Assembly: GCF_004359215.1 (NCBI RefSeq)
Contig: NC_090612.1
Span: forward strand, 3,957,655 to 3,973,283
From: Bremia lactucae
Taxonomy: Eukaryota; Oomycota; Peronosporomycetes; Peronosporales; Peronosporaceae
Direction of reading: 5' to 3'
Length of the DNA: 15,629 bases
Positions 1 through 7,778 of this stretch are shown one piece after another. How positions within the stretch are numbered: the stretch's first letter is position 1; every line of letters starts with the position of its first letter. A model generated the notes under the pieces. That model ran no database searches, was not told where the DNA came from, and saw only the letters and a list, made by a program, of their open reading frames with translations. The translations under genes were made by a program, and so were the position numbers.

Positions 1-74
1 TTAAACCGCTTCCTCGCTGTGCTAGGGTGTGTGTCTAAGTAGAGCGTCGCCGCATTACGACGTGCCCGCCTACA
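1..74 (+). repeat. 3' end of a gypsy-type LTR (family B), partial
   Basis: These 74 bases match 14381-14454 with two differences by eye (positions 29 and 48). At 14454 the shared sequence ends with CCGCCTACA and is followed by a primer-site-like TGG and a Gag gene, so it is the 3' end of an LTR. Here it also stops at TACA (74) and continues into unrelated sequence. It is thus either a solo LTR or the 3' LTR of an element to the left; the window edge prevents a decision. Confidence 0.85.
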
Positions 75-137
75 GCCTCTCTTTAAAGTGACGTCAGTGC
101 TTATTAAAATGAAATCAATATATTTTGGTTTTAGCTA

Positions 138-160
138 CAGGTTTCCCTCGGATAACTTAT
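138..160 (+). repeat. Left terminal inverted repeat of the Tigger-like element
   Basis: It reads CAGGTTTCCCTCGGATAACT followed by TAT, and is the inverted match of 7674-7696 with one mismatch at its sixth base. TA at 136-137 is the target duplication. Confidence 0.92.
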
Positions 161-1263
161 CCCCTCATAACTTTTAACCTTACGTAACTAATAGGGTTTA
201 ACTAATAACTAATAAGTAATAAGATTTAGAAAAACATAAGTTTTTCGATGCAGAAAAATTATTACACAGCACATCACTAAGCTAGTGCAGCCATAAATCC
301 AAGGTACGTTGCGTATTACTGCTGTACGTATGGAAATTTGAAGGTCCCGAATGCGCTTATGGAAGGCCCTTTTAAAAGAATTTGACAGATCAAGAAGTGT
401 GGCAGTTATAGCTAAGGAGTTAAGCTTTTCATGCTTGCTAACCTGAACTTCCTTCACATGCTCTGGTTCCTAATTCTCATCCTCTTCTGCCCGCTGAATC
501 TTTGCAATAATTTCCTCATCATCCAGCTCCCGGTGCGCAACCTTCTCCTGATTTGGATTCAATAAATACTCAATTGCCATAGGGTTCCTCAGTGGTGGCC
601 TCTCTAAGGCTTCATGCAGCTCTAGTTCAATTCCCTGCTCCTCCGTGTGCACCATCTGCTATTGCGGTGCTGCTGCAAAGAGGCCCGTATGCCTGAAGCA
701 TTTTACCACTGTGGTATCTGAAATATCCTCCTATGCCCCCAAACACCACCGCATTGCTGTTAGCTGGTCAACCTTGTAGGTGTTGGCCTCCCCTCGCTCA
801 TCTCGGTCCACGGCATTCTGAATGTGAAAGCGCCTGTAATAGCGCTTGATGAGGCAATGATGCCAACATCCATGGGCTGAATTTTTGATGTGCAGTTTGG
901 TGGAAGGAAAGCGACCTTGATATTCCCAAGCTTCAGTTCTTCCATTCTATGAGACGAAGCATTATTTAGCAAGAGAAGAATCTTTCTGCCCTTTCCCTGG
1001 CAAGGCTTGGTTAAACTGAACTCCAGGTACACTTGCAATATCACATGAGATATAACTTATCCTCATGTCATTATCAAATTTCTTTAGCCACTCTTGGAAG
1101 AGGTCTCCAGTCATCCATGCCTTCTTGTTGTTTCTGTAATAGAACCCCAGCCGTTCTCCTGTCTGCCGTTTGAAACAGCGTGGCATCTTGGATTTCCCAA
1201 TGAAAAAGGTTTTAGCTTCTCGGAGCCATCAGCATTGGCGGTAAATGCGATAGTGAAACGCGT

Positions 1264-1345
1264 CTGAATGCGAGAGAAAGAACCAGAAGATTTTTAAAGT
1301 AAAGTACAGTTAGGATAAGGTACTCAAAATCCAGATATAGTTCAC
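1264..1345 (-). other. Probable spliceosomal intron in the Tigger transposase
   Basis: On the minus strand the sequence runs from GTGAAC (1345 downwards) to TTCAG (ending 1264), with a CTAAC branch-site-like motif at 1309-1313. Removing the 82 bases joins LKKDK to TRFTIAFTANADG in phase 0, which restores the block expected between the first catalytic Asp and the KPFFIGK segment. Length and motifs fit short oomycete introns. The intron explains an otherwise foreign peptide stretch there. Confidence 0.7.
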
Positions 1346-1416
1346 TTTGTCCTTCTTTAGACCTTAAATTTTTTTCTGTGAAATGGTCTTTCCTGGAACC
1401 GTGCTGTAGGATAGGC

Positions 1417-1472
1417 CTAAAAAAATAGTATGAGTCTCGCAATAAAATATATTACTATAATATGAATCAGAC
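1417..1472 (-). other. Possible second, decayed intron in the Tigger transposase
   Basis: Between VYNMDK and LSYSTVPGKT the minus strand has an AT-rich 56-base insert, from GTCTGA (1472) to TTTTTTAG (1417). Family members usually read straight from MDETG into this segment. The splice donor is poor and the join is off by phase, so a mutated donor or a plain insertion are both possible. Confidence 0.35.
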
Positions 1473-1872
1473 ATGTTTTTATCCATGTTATACACATCTT
1501 TGAGCTCATGTCGAGCTATTTTTGCGTTGAGTTCAGGAAGTGCAGCTTCCATGGCTTCCTGATCTTTGGAGCCACTTTCACCATGAATTCGGATGCACCG
1601 AAGTTTGTTTCGCTGCTGGGATCTATGAAGCCATCCATTGGAAAACTTGTCAGCATCCTCTCAGGCGGTCAGCAAAGCACTTAGCCTCAACATTGATAAT
1701 CTCCCCCGTGAGGGCAACGCTTTTCACCTGGCACTTAAGCACCCAAGTTGCCAGGGCTCCTTCGAGCTGAGGATAATGCGACACGAGGGCGCTTGGCAGC
1801 GAGTTCAGTCTCTGTCATGACTTCCAGCTCCTTGCGCTTCTTTAAGATGCCACTGATACCAGGCTGCGTAAT

Positions 1873-1877
1873 GTTCT
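1873..1877 (+). repeat. Target-site duplication of the copia element, left copy
   Basis: GTTCT here corresponds to GCTCT at 7053-7057, four of five bases identical. A 5-base duplication is usual for copia. The two copies lie in the interrupted Tigger coding frame. Confidence 0.75.
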
Positions 1878-1880
1878 TGT

Positions 1881-3213
1881 TGGCACCTTGAAGATCACCA
1901 ATCAAGGAAGTGCAGTGATACGAGTCCCGGCACTTGGCGAGGTAAAGACTATCCGACATCTCGATGTTCAATTCGCATCCAATTTGGAGCGAAACATCAT
2001 CTCCTATGGTAAACTGGAGACAAAAGGATGTCTGCTTGAATATCGAGAAGGGAGGCGTGTTATGGTCTCTTGTTCCGGTGGTGACCCTATCATGGACGTG
2101 GAACGGCTACATGATGTGTTCATGATCAAAGTTTTCGATGATGAATGTATTGATGACCTTCGTGGATTGGATCACCAAAAAAACGAGGTCATGGCTGTCA
2201 TTTCTAATGCCGGCCTGGCACATGATGAGGACTTACAGCGAGGAAGTTTGGTACATTTTCACCGCCGTATGGGTCACCTCTGCTACGATACGATCCTCAA
2301 GATGGCTAAGGACCCCGCCTCTGGTATCAAGTTGACCGATACCAAGCGTGATACTTGCCTAGCATTTGCAAAAGGTAAACAAACAAAATCCGTGCAGACA
2401 ATCAAGGACAGTGGTTTAAATGCACCCATCGATGTGATCGGTGGAGTAATTTGTTCCGACCTCAAAGGTCCCATGACTCCACGTGATCGGCTTGGCAACC
2501 GATATTTGATCAATTTCATTGATCATCGGTCAAACTACTGCCGTATATTTCTAGCCAAGACCAAGGATGCCGCGGCAATGAACTTTTAAGCAATTTTTGG
2601 TGGCTTTCGAAAGACGATTCAATTGCCGTATACACGTCTTACGTACAGACGGTGGAGGCGAATACAAGCCTTTGGATGTTTTCTGCAAGGAAACCGGTGT
2701 CTCTCGTCAAATCAGCGAGCGTGGAAACCAGGCCAGCAATGGCAAAGCTGAAAGGATGCATCGCACCATCAGGAACATGGTGCGTAGCATGGTGTTTGCA
2801 AGTGGACTACCCTTGCATTTTTGGGGTGATGCTGCTGAGTATGCAGCCTACATCCTCAACCGTAGTCCTACCAAGGCAAACGAAGGCGGTGTATCGCCAG
2901 TCAAGTTGCTGACCAAGAAAGCACCAAACCTTAGCGACATAGTGATATTTGGCTCAAGGTGTACTGTGCATCAGCATACCAACAACGAGTCCTCGGGTGT
3001 GCGAGGAAAGATGCCATCGTTGTCGGTGAGAGCGACGAAACCAAGGGATATCGTGTATATCTACCAATAGAACAAATCGTGGTTGTATCTCAACACGTAA
3101 CAAACATTGAGACTCTGACGGATGCTCAAAACCGTGAGTGGAACATCAACACTTCCGAAGGTCAGGAGGAGCCAGATGCCAAGGATAACGAGCGTCCAGA
3201 GAAAAGCCGTTAA
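1881..3213 (+). pseudogene. Copia pol, part 1: protease end, pre-integrase and integrase, decayed
   Basis: The frame starts mid-gene with GTLKITNQGS, the tail of the copia protease region, and runs through LERNIISYGKLETKG. The integrase zinc domain follows: HFHRRMGHL near 2254-2280 supplies the two His, but the Cys pair is damaged (DTCLAFAKGK near 2353, second Cys now Phe). The catalytic core shows Asp in CSDLKGP near 2459, Asp in LRTDGGGEY near 2647 and Glu in NGKAERMHR near 2750. A single extra T near 2585 breaks the frame (stop 2587-2589), another shift lies near 2990-3010, and a stop is at 3211. The protein resumes with KGYRVYLP near 3046. There is no Gag or protease active site upstream; these lie inverted at 5293-6690. 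Confidence 0.9.
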
Positions 3214-4233
3214 CCCATTTGCACACGCGACAGGCACGACGCGAGACAAGGTCACGACAAGCGAACGCAAACAGGCGCAGTGAACCTGCAGTAGTTGAAC
3301 AGCAAGACAGTGTGAATGCAATCAGGGAGCCAGATCCTAGAGCCTACAGTGAAGCATTGAAAAGTAGTTTCAAGGACAAGTGGACGCTAGCTATGGAAGA
3401 AGAGTTGACGGCACTGGAAACGAATGATGTCTGAAAAGTGGTTGTGCCACCTGAAGGCTCACACGTCCTGCACAACAAGTGGGTATTCAAGACGAAGACT
3501 GATGCCAACGGACATGTTGAGCGATACAAGGCAAGATTAGTTGCCTGTGGCAATGAACAACTTTTCGGCGTTAATTACACCTTAACATTTGCTGCCGTGA
3601 TGGAAATAGGCACCGTCAAGGTGATCCTAGTATCTCGCGTCGATGGAACGTTCCACCACGTCACGGGGACGCGCTGAACGCATATGTTAAAGCCGAAAAG
3701 GAAAACGACCTCGACATCTACATGCGTGTGCCAAGTGGAATGCAAGTGTCTGAAGACACCTTAATGTCGCACGGAGTCGAAGGCTCAAGACAACTTGCGT
3801 TGCTGCTGAAGAAGTCATTTTACGGCTTGAAGCAAGCCGGAAGGTTTTGGAGCAAGCTGTTACACACAAAGCTGATCGACTTGAACTTCAAGCAATGTTT
3901 GACGGACATGTGCTTTTCCTGAAATTAGAAAAACATGTGACGATCGTCGGCGTTTATGAAGATGATCTATTGGTCACAGGAACTTCAACAAAATGGTTGA
4001 CGAGCTCTTCCAGAGCATGTCGTCGCTCGAAATCAGGGATCATGGGGTCGTGAACAAGTTTCTTGGTTTGCATGTACTATTGGATGCGAAGAATGGCTAT
4101 AACTTGATCAAGAAGTCACAATCAACGCGATACTCAAGGACCACGGGCTGGAATCAGCAAACGGAGTTCGAACGCCAATCGGAGATGATTGCAACGACTC
4201 TGGACCAGAAGCCTCGACGATCTTAAAGACAGC
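3214..4233 (+). pseudogene. Copia pol, part 2: reverse transcriptase (RVT_2 type), decayed
   Basis: After a variable linker the copia RT begins with EEELTALETNDV. It continues through HNKWVFKTKTDANG and YKARLVACGNEQ (about 3470-3560), with Asp in the HGDALNAYVKAE segment near 3665-3700, then LLLKKSFYGLKQAGRFWSKL near 3800-3860. The polymerase box reads VYEDDLLVTG at 3952-3981; the usual family motif is YVDD, so Val is changed to Glu while both Asp remain. It ends with SMSSLEIRDHGVVNKFLGLHV near 4014-4077. Damage includes a TGA where Trp is expected (3432-3434), a frameshift near 3634, a stop at 3920-3922 and a shift near 3995. It cannot make an intact enzyme. Confidence 0.92.
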
Positions 4234-4943
4234 AATTACAGGCGGGGAAGGAAGCGTGAAGGAAGTTTACTCTGGATCGCTAGATGCACCCGATCGGACA
4301 TCATTTTTGCCGTCCATCGAGCAACACGACAAACGCGCAAGCCGACACTACGCGACTGGAAGATGGCCAAGCGTATCGCTAGATACCTGAAGGAAACGAA
4401 GACACTAAAACTATGCATCGACAGCACGACTAAGAAGAATGACCGATCAGGATTGAAAGTTGGAGCGACGCTGACTTCGCAGCAGACAAGACAGATCAAA
4501 AGTCGGTGTCAGGGTGCGTGTTGACGAAGAGCGGCGCAGTTGTGCTCTGGATTTGCAAGAAAGAAGGCGGAGTATCGCTAAGCACCATGGATGCAGAATT
4601 CATTGCTGCTTCGCAAGCTGGTCGCGAGCTTTTGGGGTTGAAGGAACTGTTTGGAGAATTGGGCATGAAGATTGTCAAGCCTATGCCCATGTGGATGGAC
4701 AACCAAGCAGCGATCAAGCAACTGGAGGATGAGAAGAGCACCACAAGTGCGAAGCACGTTGATATCCGTTTCAAGTTTATCTGTCAACATGCTCAAGAGA
4801 AAATGGTGAAACCAAGCTTTATCAAGTCAAGTGACATGATCGCGGACCTGCTTACGAAGGCCTTGCCAGCAACAAGAATCCAAGACTTACGCGAGATGTT
4901 TAAGTTGAAGGCCATGGAAGATGCCGTCGAGGAGGAGTGTTAG
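4234..4943 (+). pseudogene. Copia pol, part 3: RT-RNase H connection and RNase H, decayed
   Basis: The segment starts with LLWIARCTRSDIIFAVHRAT (about 4267-4326) and LRDWKMAKRIARYLK, the conserved link after copia RT. It shifts frame near 4460 into the RNase H domain: SDADFAADK at about 4464-4490, WICKKEGGVSLSTMDAEFIA with the catalytic Glu near 4550-4607, and MWMDNQAAIKQL near 4690-4725. A C-terminal block follows with KHVDIRFKFI and DMIADLLTKALP. All four usual acidic residues of the domain appear kept. The last 145 codons (4506-4943) are uninterrupted, and the stop codon TAG at 4941 lies inside the first six bases of the LTR. Confidence 0.93.
4929..4937 (+). other. Polypurine tract of the copia element
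   Basis: GAGGAGGAG lies directly before the LTR start (TGTTAGAAGG at 4938). Such a purine run next to the 3' LTR primes plus-strand DNA synthesis in LTR retrotransposons. It overlaps the last codons of RNase H. Confidence 0.65.
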
Positions 4944-5292
4944 AAGGTACTGTTTCAGACAGGTCATCAAGATTTGAAGCCCAAGCTCAAGATCAGTTAC
5001 AGGTAATATGCGACGTCACCTGATTGGCTGTTTCGTTGTGGCATCTTGACAGATGGAACGAGATGGTACGGACGACACATCATGACGTGACAGATAGGAT
5101 CGGGAGAGATGGACGACATGTGATGAGATGGCACATGGGACGGGGAGATCCGGCCACCATGTGCGATTGATCTGGTCAGCATGGGGTTCCGTTGGAAATG
5201 CACGTTGTAGTGTTGATGGGGAAGAGTAGTTAACACTAATATATTCACTTTTGCTTCTACTACCTCTGCAACAAGTGCAGAACCTCATTCTA
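4938..5292 (+). repeat. Copia 3' LTR, lacking its last three bases
   Basis: It begins TGTTAGAAGG and aligns over its length with the reverse complement of 6695-7052, with about 16 differences by eye. That copy ends CATTCTAACA, while this one ends CATTCTA and then runs into inverted protease sequence. The missing ACA is found at the other inversion breakpoint (complement of 1878-1880), giving 358 bp in total, exactly the length of the other LTR. Confidence 0.92.
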
Positions 5293-6690
5293 CCATCTGA
5301 TGCCGCAGTGAAGCACTGTTTTGGCAGTCGACCACGTCCTCCAGTAGACTTAGGTCGTTGACGAGGTGTCGACTTGAACCACTGTCCAGAATCCAACGAT
5401 TCACACCCTTTGACTGGTCATCTTGAACGGTTAAAACAAAATTCGCATTTTTGTTCTTTTTGCCTTTCGGGCATCGTGCTTTGATGTGTCATGTTGCTCC
5501 ACACCGGTAGCACCTTCTTGTATCTGGATCAGCTGTCGGTTTCTTGACGTGCTCGATCTTCCTTGGGTTCACTTTTGGCTCGACGACGTTCACCACGTCT
5601 TTGCCGAAATTCTTGACGCGACCATCAAGCTCCGTTGACTGTACAAATTGAGCCAGTTCTTCGGCCTGCCTCAGGTAATCGGTCCGATGCAAGTTGAGTC
5701 GAGACAACATTGTTACCCTCATCGATGGGTCCGCATAGTGAATAATATTGTCTAGGACAAGGTTGTCCGCGCCTCCGCACGCATCGCTCACAGCTGTTAG
5801 GCACAAAAAATGTTCCGTCCAGCTACGATAGGGTGCCTTGCCCGCCGTGAAGAGTTTCATGCTTTGCGCCGGGGTAATCTTGATGGTGAAAGTCTGTAGC
5901 ATCCTTTGCATAGCGTTTTCGAGCGTTTGGCTCTCCGACCACCAAGTTTCCACCTGTCGACGATAGTACTTCTGTGCCGTGCCGGCAAGATGTTGTCCTA
6001 GTAGATCGACCTTGATGTCTTCAGGCCATGCAAAACCGCAGGCACGCTCCGAGAAGCCAACTTGGCGAACAGATTCTTTTCCCCATTCGAGAAAGCCACT
6101 ACCAAGTCCATGGTAGAGCTCCTTTCCGTCGAAAGGTTGCAGGGCCAGCTTGCGCTGTCGACCATCTGGCACACCTTCACGTATATGTCCGGGTTGTTGA
6201 AACACCGGACCCGCCATACCTGGGGCTGGGTATGGTGCAGCAGGTACACCTTGATCATGGAAAACGGGGTCAGGCCTATGTGCCATACCGTAGTCACCTC
6301 CTGCCTGTGCCGGAGTGTCCACCATGACTTTCGCGTGTACCGGTCGTCGTGCACCAAAATAGGTGGCCGGTGACACGTTCGGCGTGCGCTTGGGAGGAGG
6401 GGTACGCTCCAATGCCTGGAGATTCATGCCTGGCCCTGCTCCCAAAATCGAACCGAAGACACTCGACTTCACGGAGTCCTTCCGTTCTCATCCGACTTGT
6501 CCGGATGGCGAGGATTCCATCCTCCCCATCCGTTCCGACAGGTCCCCGGCATTGCGAGCATCTTGTCCAGCGCCGCCATGGGCACTGCCGACTTTTCTTC
6601 AAGTTCATGGTCGTTGGTCATTTCCTGACCGTCGGCCACCACAGCACGTGTAGCTCCTTGAGCTTCGCCACCAACGTCGGTTGGGCTCAT
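5293..6690 (-). pseudogene. Copia gag and start of protease, decayed
   Basis: On the minus strand an ATG at 6690 (MSPTDVGG) lies only four bases after the 5' LTR and opens Gag. A frameshift near 6540 and a TGA near 6490 separate it from a 327-codon open stretch (6472-5489). That stretch has a Pro-rich N-terminal third and then the copia Gag core: LQPFDGKELYHGLGSGFLEW, ERACGFAWPEDIKVDLLGQH, GTAQKYYRRQVETWW and RSWTEHFLCLTAVSDACGG. It ends in a zinc knuckle CYRCGATxHIKARC, in which x is a TGA stop (expected Gly). After a Lys-rich spacer the protease starts with RWILDSGSSRHLVND near 5385, so the active-site DSG is kept. One more frameshift near 5325 precedes CFTAASDG, where the sequence is cut at 5293. 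It continues at 1881 on the other strand. Confidence 0.92.
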
Positions 6691-6694
6691 AACC

Positions 6695-7052
6695 TGTTAG
6701 AATGAGGCTCTGCACTTGTTGCAGAGGTAGTAGAAGCAAAAGTGAATATATTAGTGCTAAATACTCTTCCCCATCAACACTACAACGTGCATTTCCAACG
6801 GAACCCCATGTTGACCGGATCAATCGCACATGGTGACCGGATCTCCCCGTCCCATGTGCCATCTCATCACATGTCGTCCATCTCTCCCGATCCCATCTGT
6901 CACCTCATGATGTGTCGTCCGTACGTTCTCGTTTCATATGTCAAGATGTCACAACGAAACAGCTAATCAGGTGACGTCGAATATTACCTGTAACTGATCT
7001 TGAGCTTGGGCTTCAAATCTTGATGACCTGTCAGAAACAGTACCTTCTAACA
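6695..7052 (-). repeat. Copia 5' LTR
   Basis: This 358-bp repeat has perfect short inverted ends, TGTTAGAA and TTCTAACA. Read on the minus strand it is followed by GGTTATGAGCCC, the likely primer-binding area, and the Gag start. It carries the promoter of the element by position. Small open frames in it are chance shadows of the repeat. Confidence 0.93.
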
Positions 7053-7057
7053 GCTCT
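7053..7057 (+). repeat. Target-site duplication of the copia element, right copy
   Basis: GCTCT directly follows the outer end of the 5' LTR (TTCTAACA ends at 7052). It differs at one base from the copy at 1873-1877. Confidence 0.75.
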
Positions 7058-7172
7058 TACTGAACTGGGCTGTAGCCCAAGATGCTAGGGCACTCTGGCC
7101 CCTTTGTGAGTTCTGTGATGTATGCCTGCAGACTTGAAGTCCTTGCGCATTGGTGAGGCGCGTCTGGGACAT
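7053..7172 (-). pseudogene. Tigger transposase, N-terminal exon fragment beyond the copia insertion
   Basis: An ATG at 7172-7170 opens a minus-strand frame beginning MSQTRLTNAQ and running about 38 codons to AQFSK at the copia LTR border. Codons at 1877 and below continue with NITQPGISGILK. If the copia element and one target-site copy are removed, the frame passes straight through as QFSKNITQ, inside the N-terminal helix-turn-helix expected for pogo/Tigger proteins. This is the missing start of the gene at 209-1877. No stop is seen in the fragment. Confidence 0.85.
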
Positions 7173-7673
7173 GAAGCTCGTATGCGGGAGCAAGGGGGTA
7201 AAACTGTTGATTAGAGGACAAATTCGAAGTGAGTCATATCGTGTTAAATCTAGTTAGCATTACTCTGAGCTGCTCAATATCTAACTCTCATTAATTGTCC
7301 ATGTCGGTTGGTAATTACGCTAAGTAAAAAGAATTGTTACAAATTATAACCTCAAGAAGAAATATATAAAAAATGGGAGGGGACGTGACTTTGGAAAAGC
7401 GAAGCCCTGGTGAACCTTAAAGACCAGTAACCAGTTTCGACTTTTTTTGAGGAATTTGACCCCACGCCAAGTTTGAAGAACACCTTTTTCCCCACGTCTT
7501 AACCACTTGAGCTAGATTCATTAATCTCACAACACTTTACCTTCTATATTTAGCGGTGCAATACCAACAAAAACCGTATATATTGGTCAGTAAAAAGAGG
7601 TTTAGTAGATATTTTTATTCCTCACGTAACTTATAACCTGAGATAACTTTGGCTATTACCCACCATAGTGGCT
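7173..7673 (-). other. Tigger 5' region, no gene seen
   Basis: This AT-rich stretch lies between the Tigger start codon and its right terminal repeat. It has no convincing reading frame. Near its outer end the motif TAACTTAT/GATAACTT recurs (7627-7650), as at the left end, so it likely holds the transposase promoter and subterminal binding motifs. That role is inferred from position only. Confidence 0.5.
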
Positions 7674-7696
7674 ATAAGTTATCCGAGGGACACCTG
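7674..7696 (-). repeat. Right terminal inverted repeat of the Tigger-like element
   Basis: On the minus strand it begins CAGGTGTCCCTCGG. It pairs with 138-160 at 22 of 23 positions and is followed by TA (7697-7698). Confidence 0.92.
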
Positions 7697-7712
7697 TATA
7701 ACCCATATATAG

Positions 7713-7778
7713 GGAAATCATATTGCAACCCGACTTTCTTATTGCTACCCGCCTTTATTATTGGTATTCGACCGTTAA
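7713..7778 (+). repeat. Outer part of the MULE left terminal inverted repeat
   Basis: It pairs with the reverse complement of about 11498-11563 at roughly 80% by eye, including ATATTGC-ACCCGACTTT and CGACCGTT. It stops at 7778, where a solo LTR begins. Confidence 0.82.

Larger units (their letters stand above)
209..1877 (-). pseudogene. Tigger/pogo-type DDE transposase, main part, decayed
   Basis: Read on the minus strand the gene shows the Tigger layout in order. The rest of the N-terminal helix-turn-helix (GISGILKKRKEL) is near 1800-1860. A CENP-B-type second DNA-binding domain (LEGALATWVLKC ... SNGWLHR) is near 1590-1770. The catalytic domain follows: first Asp in VYNMD near 1485, TANADGSEKLKP near 1215-1245, CFKRQTGERLGF and KKAWMTG near 1110-1175, the second Asp site in LLLLNNASSH near 950-980, and the third Asp in QPMDVG near 870. 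A tail ending FHKRIRDLQISIR lies near 330. Frameshifts are visible near 1770, 1205, 1000-1040 and 840, with stops near 750, 660 and 467. The second catalytic Asp reads Asn (AAT). The first codons are not here but at 7053-7172, because a copia element interrupts the gene at 1877. The exact C terminus is uncertain; the frame stays open to 209. Confidence 0.88.
1878..7052 (-). mobile_element. Ty1/copia retrotransposon with an internal inversion
   Basis: The element inserted in minus orientation. Its 5' LTR is 6695-7052, followed leftwards by gag and the start of protease (to 5293). The remaining pol and the 3' LTR (1881-5292) lie on the opposite strand. Returning 1881-5292 to the minus strand gives a 5175-bp element with two 358-bp LTRs, an in-frame protease junction and a correct LTR end (TTCTA plus ACA from 1878-1880). 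It is bordered by near-identical 5-base duplications, AGAGC and AGAAC on the minus strand (7053-7057, 1873-1877). The gene order Gag-PR-IN-RT-RH is that of Ty1/copia. The two LTRs differ at about 16 of 358 positions by eye, so the insertion is not recent. Confidence 0.9.
138..7696 (-). mobile_element. Tigger/pogo-like DNA transposon, split by a nested copia element
   Basis: The ends are 23-bp inverted repeats beginning CAGGT(T/G)TCCCTCGG, at 138-160 and 7674-7696, matching at 22 of 23 positions. Both ends are bordered by TA (136-137 and 7697-7698), the target duplication of Tc1/mariner/pogo transposons. Removing the copia insertion (1878-7052) leaves about 2.4 kb. That remainder carries one transposase gene on the minus strand, with its start at 7172 and its C terminus near 300. 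Short ATAACTT-type motifs recur near both ends (for example 151-160, 165-171, 7628-7634), as subterminal binding motifs often do. The element is dead: the transposase has frameshifts, stops and a changed catalytic residue. Confidence 0.9.

Noticed and set aside
1888..2589. A separate 233-codon gene starting at ATG 1888
   Set aside because: Codons before 1888 (GTL) continue the same copia reading, and the family protein extends upstream; the ATG is internal to Pol.
4997..5248. Open frame on the minus strand, similar to another on the plus strand at 6742-6966
   Set aside because: Both lie inside the two copies of the copia LTR in inverted orientation; their likeness is due to the repeat and not to a conserved protein.
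6028..6373. Plus-strand open frames opposite copia gag
   Set aside because: The minus strand has clear Gag motifs in a 327-codon frame; the plus-strand frames have no recognisable features.
5293..7052. A second, independent copia insertion in opposite orientation next to the first
   Set aside because: Two separate copies would not share breakpoints that rejoin the protease frame and the LTR end exactly; one inversion explains all the borders.
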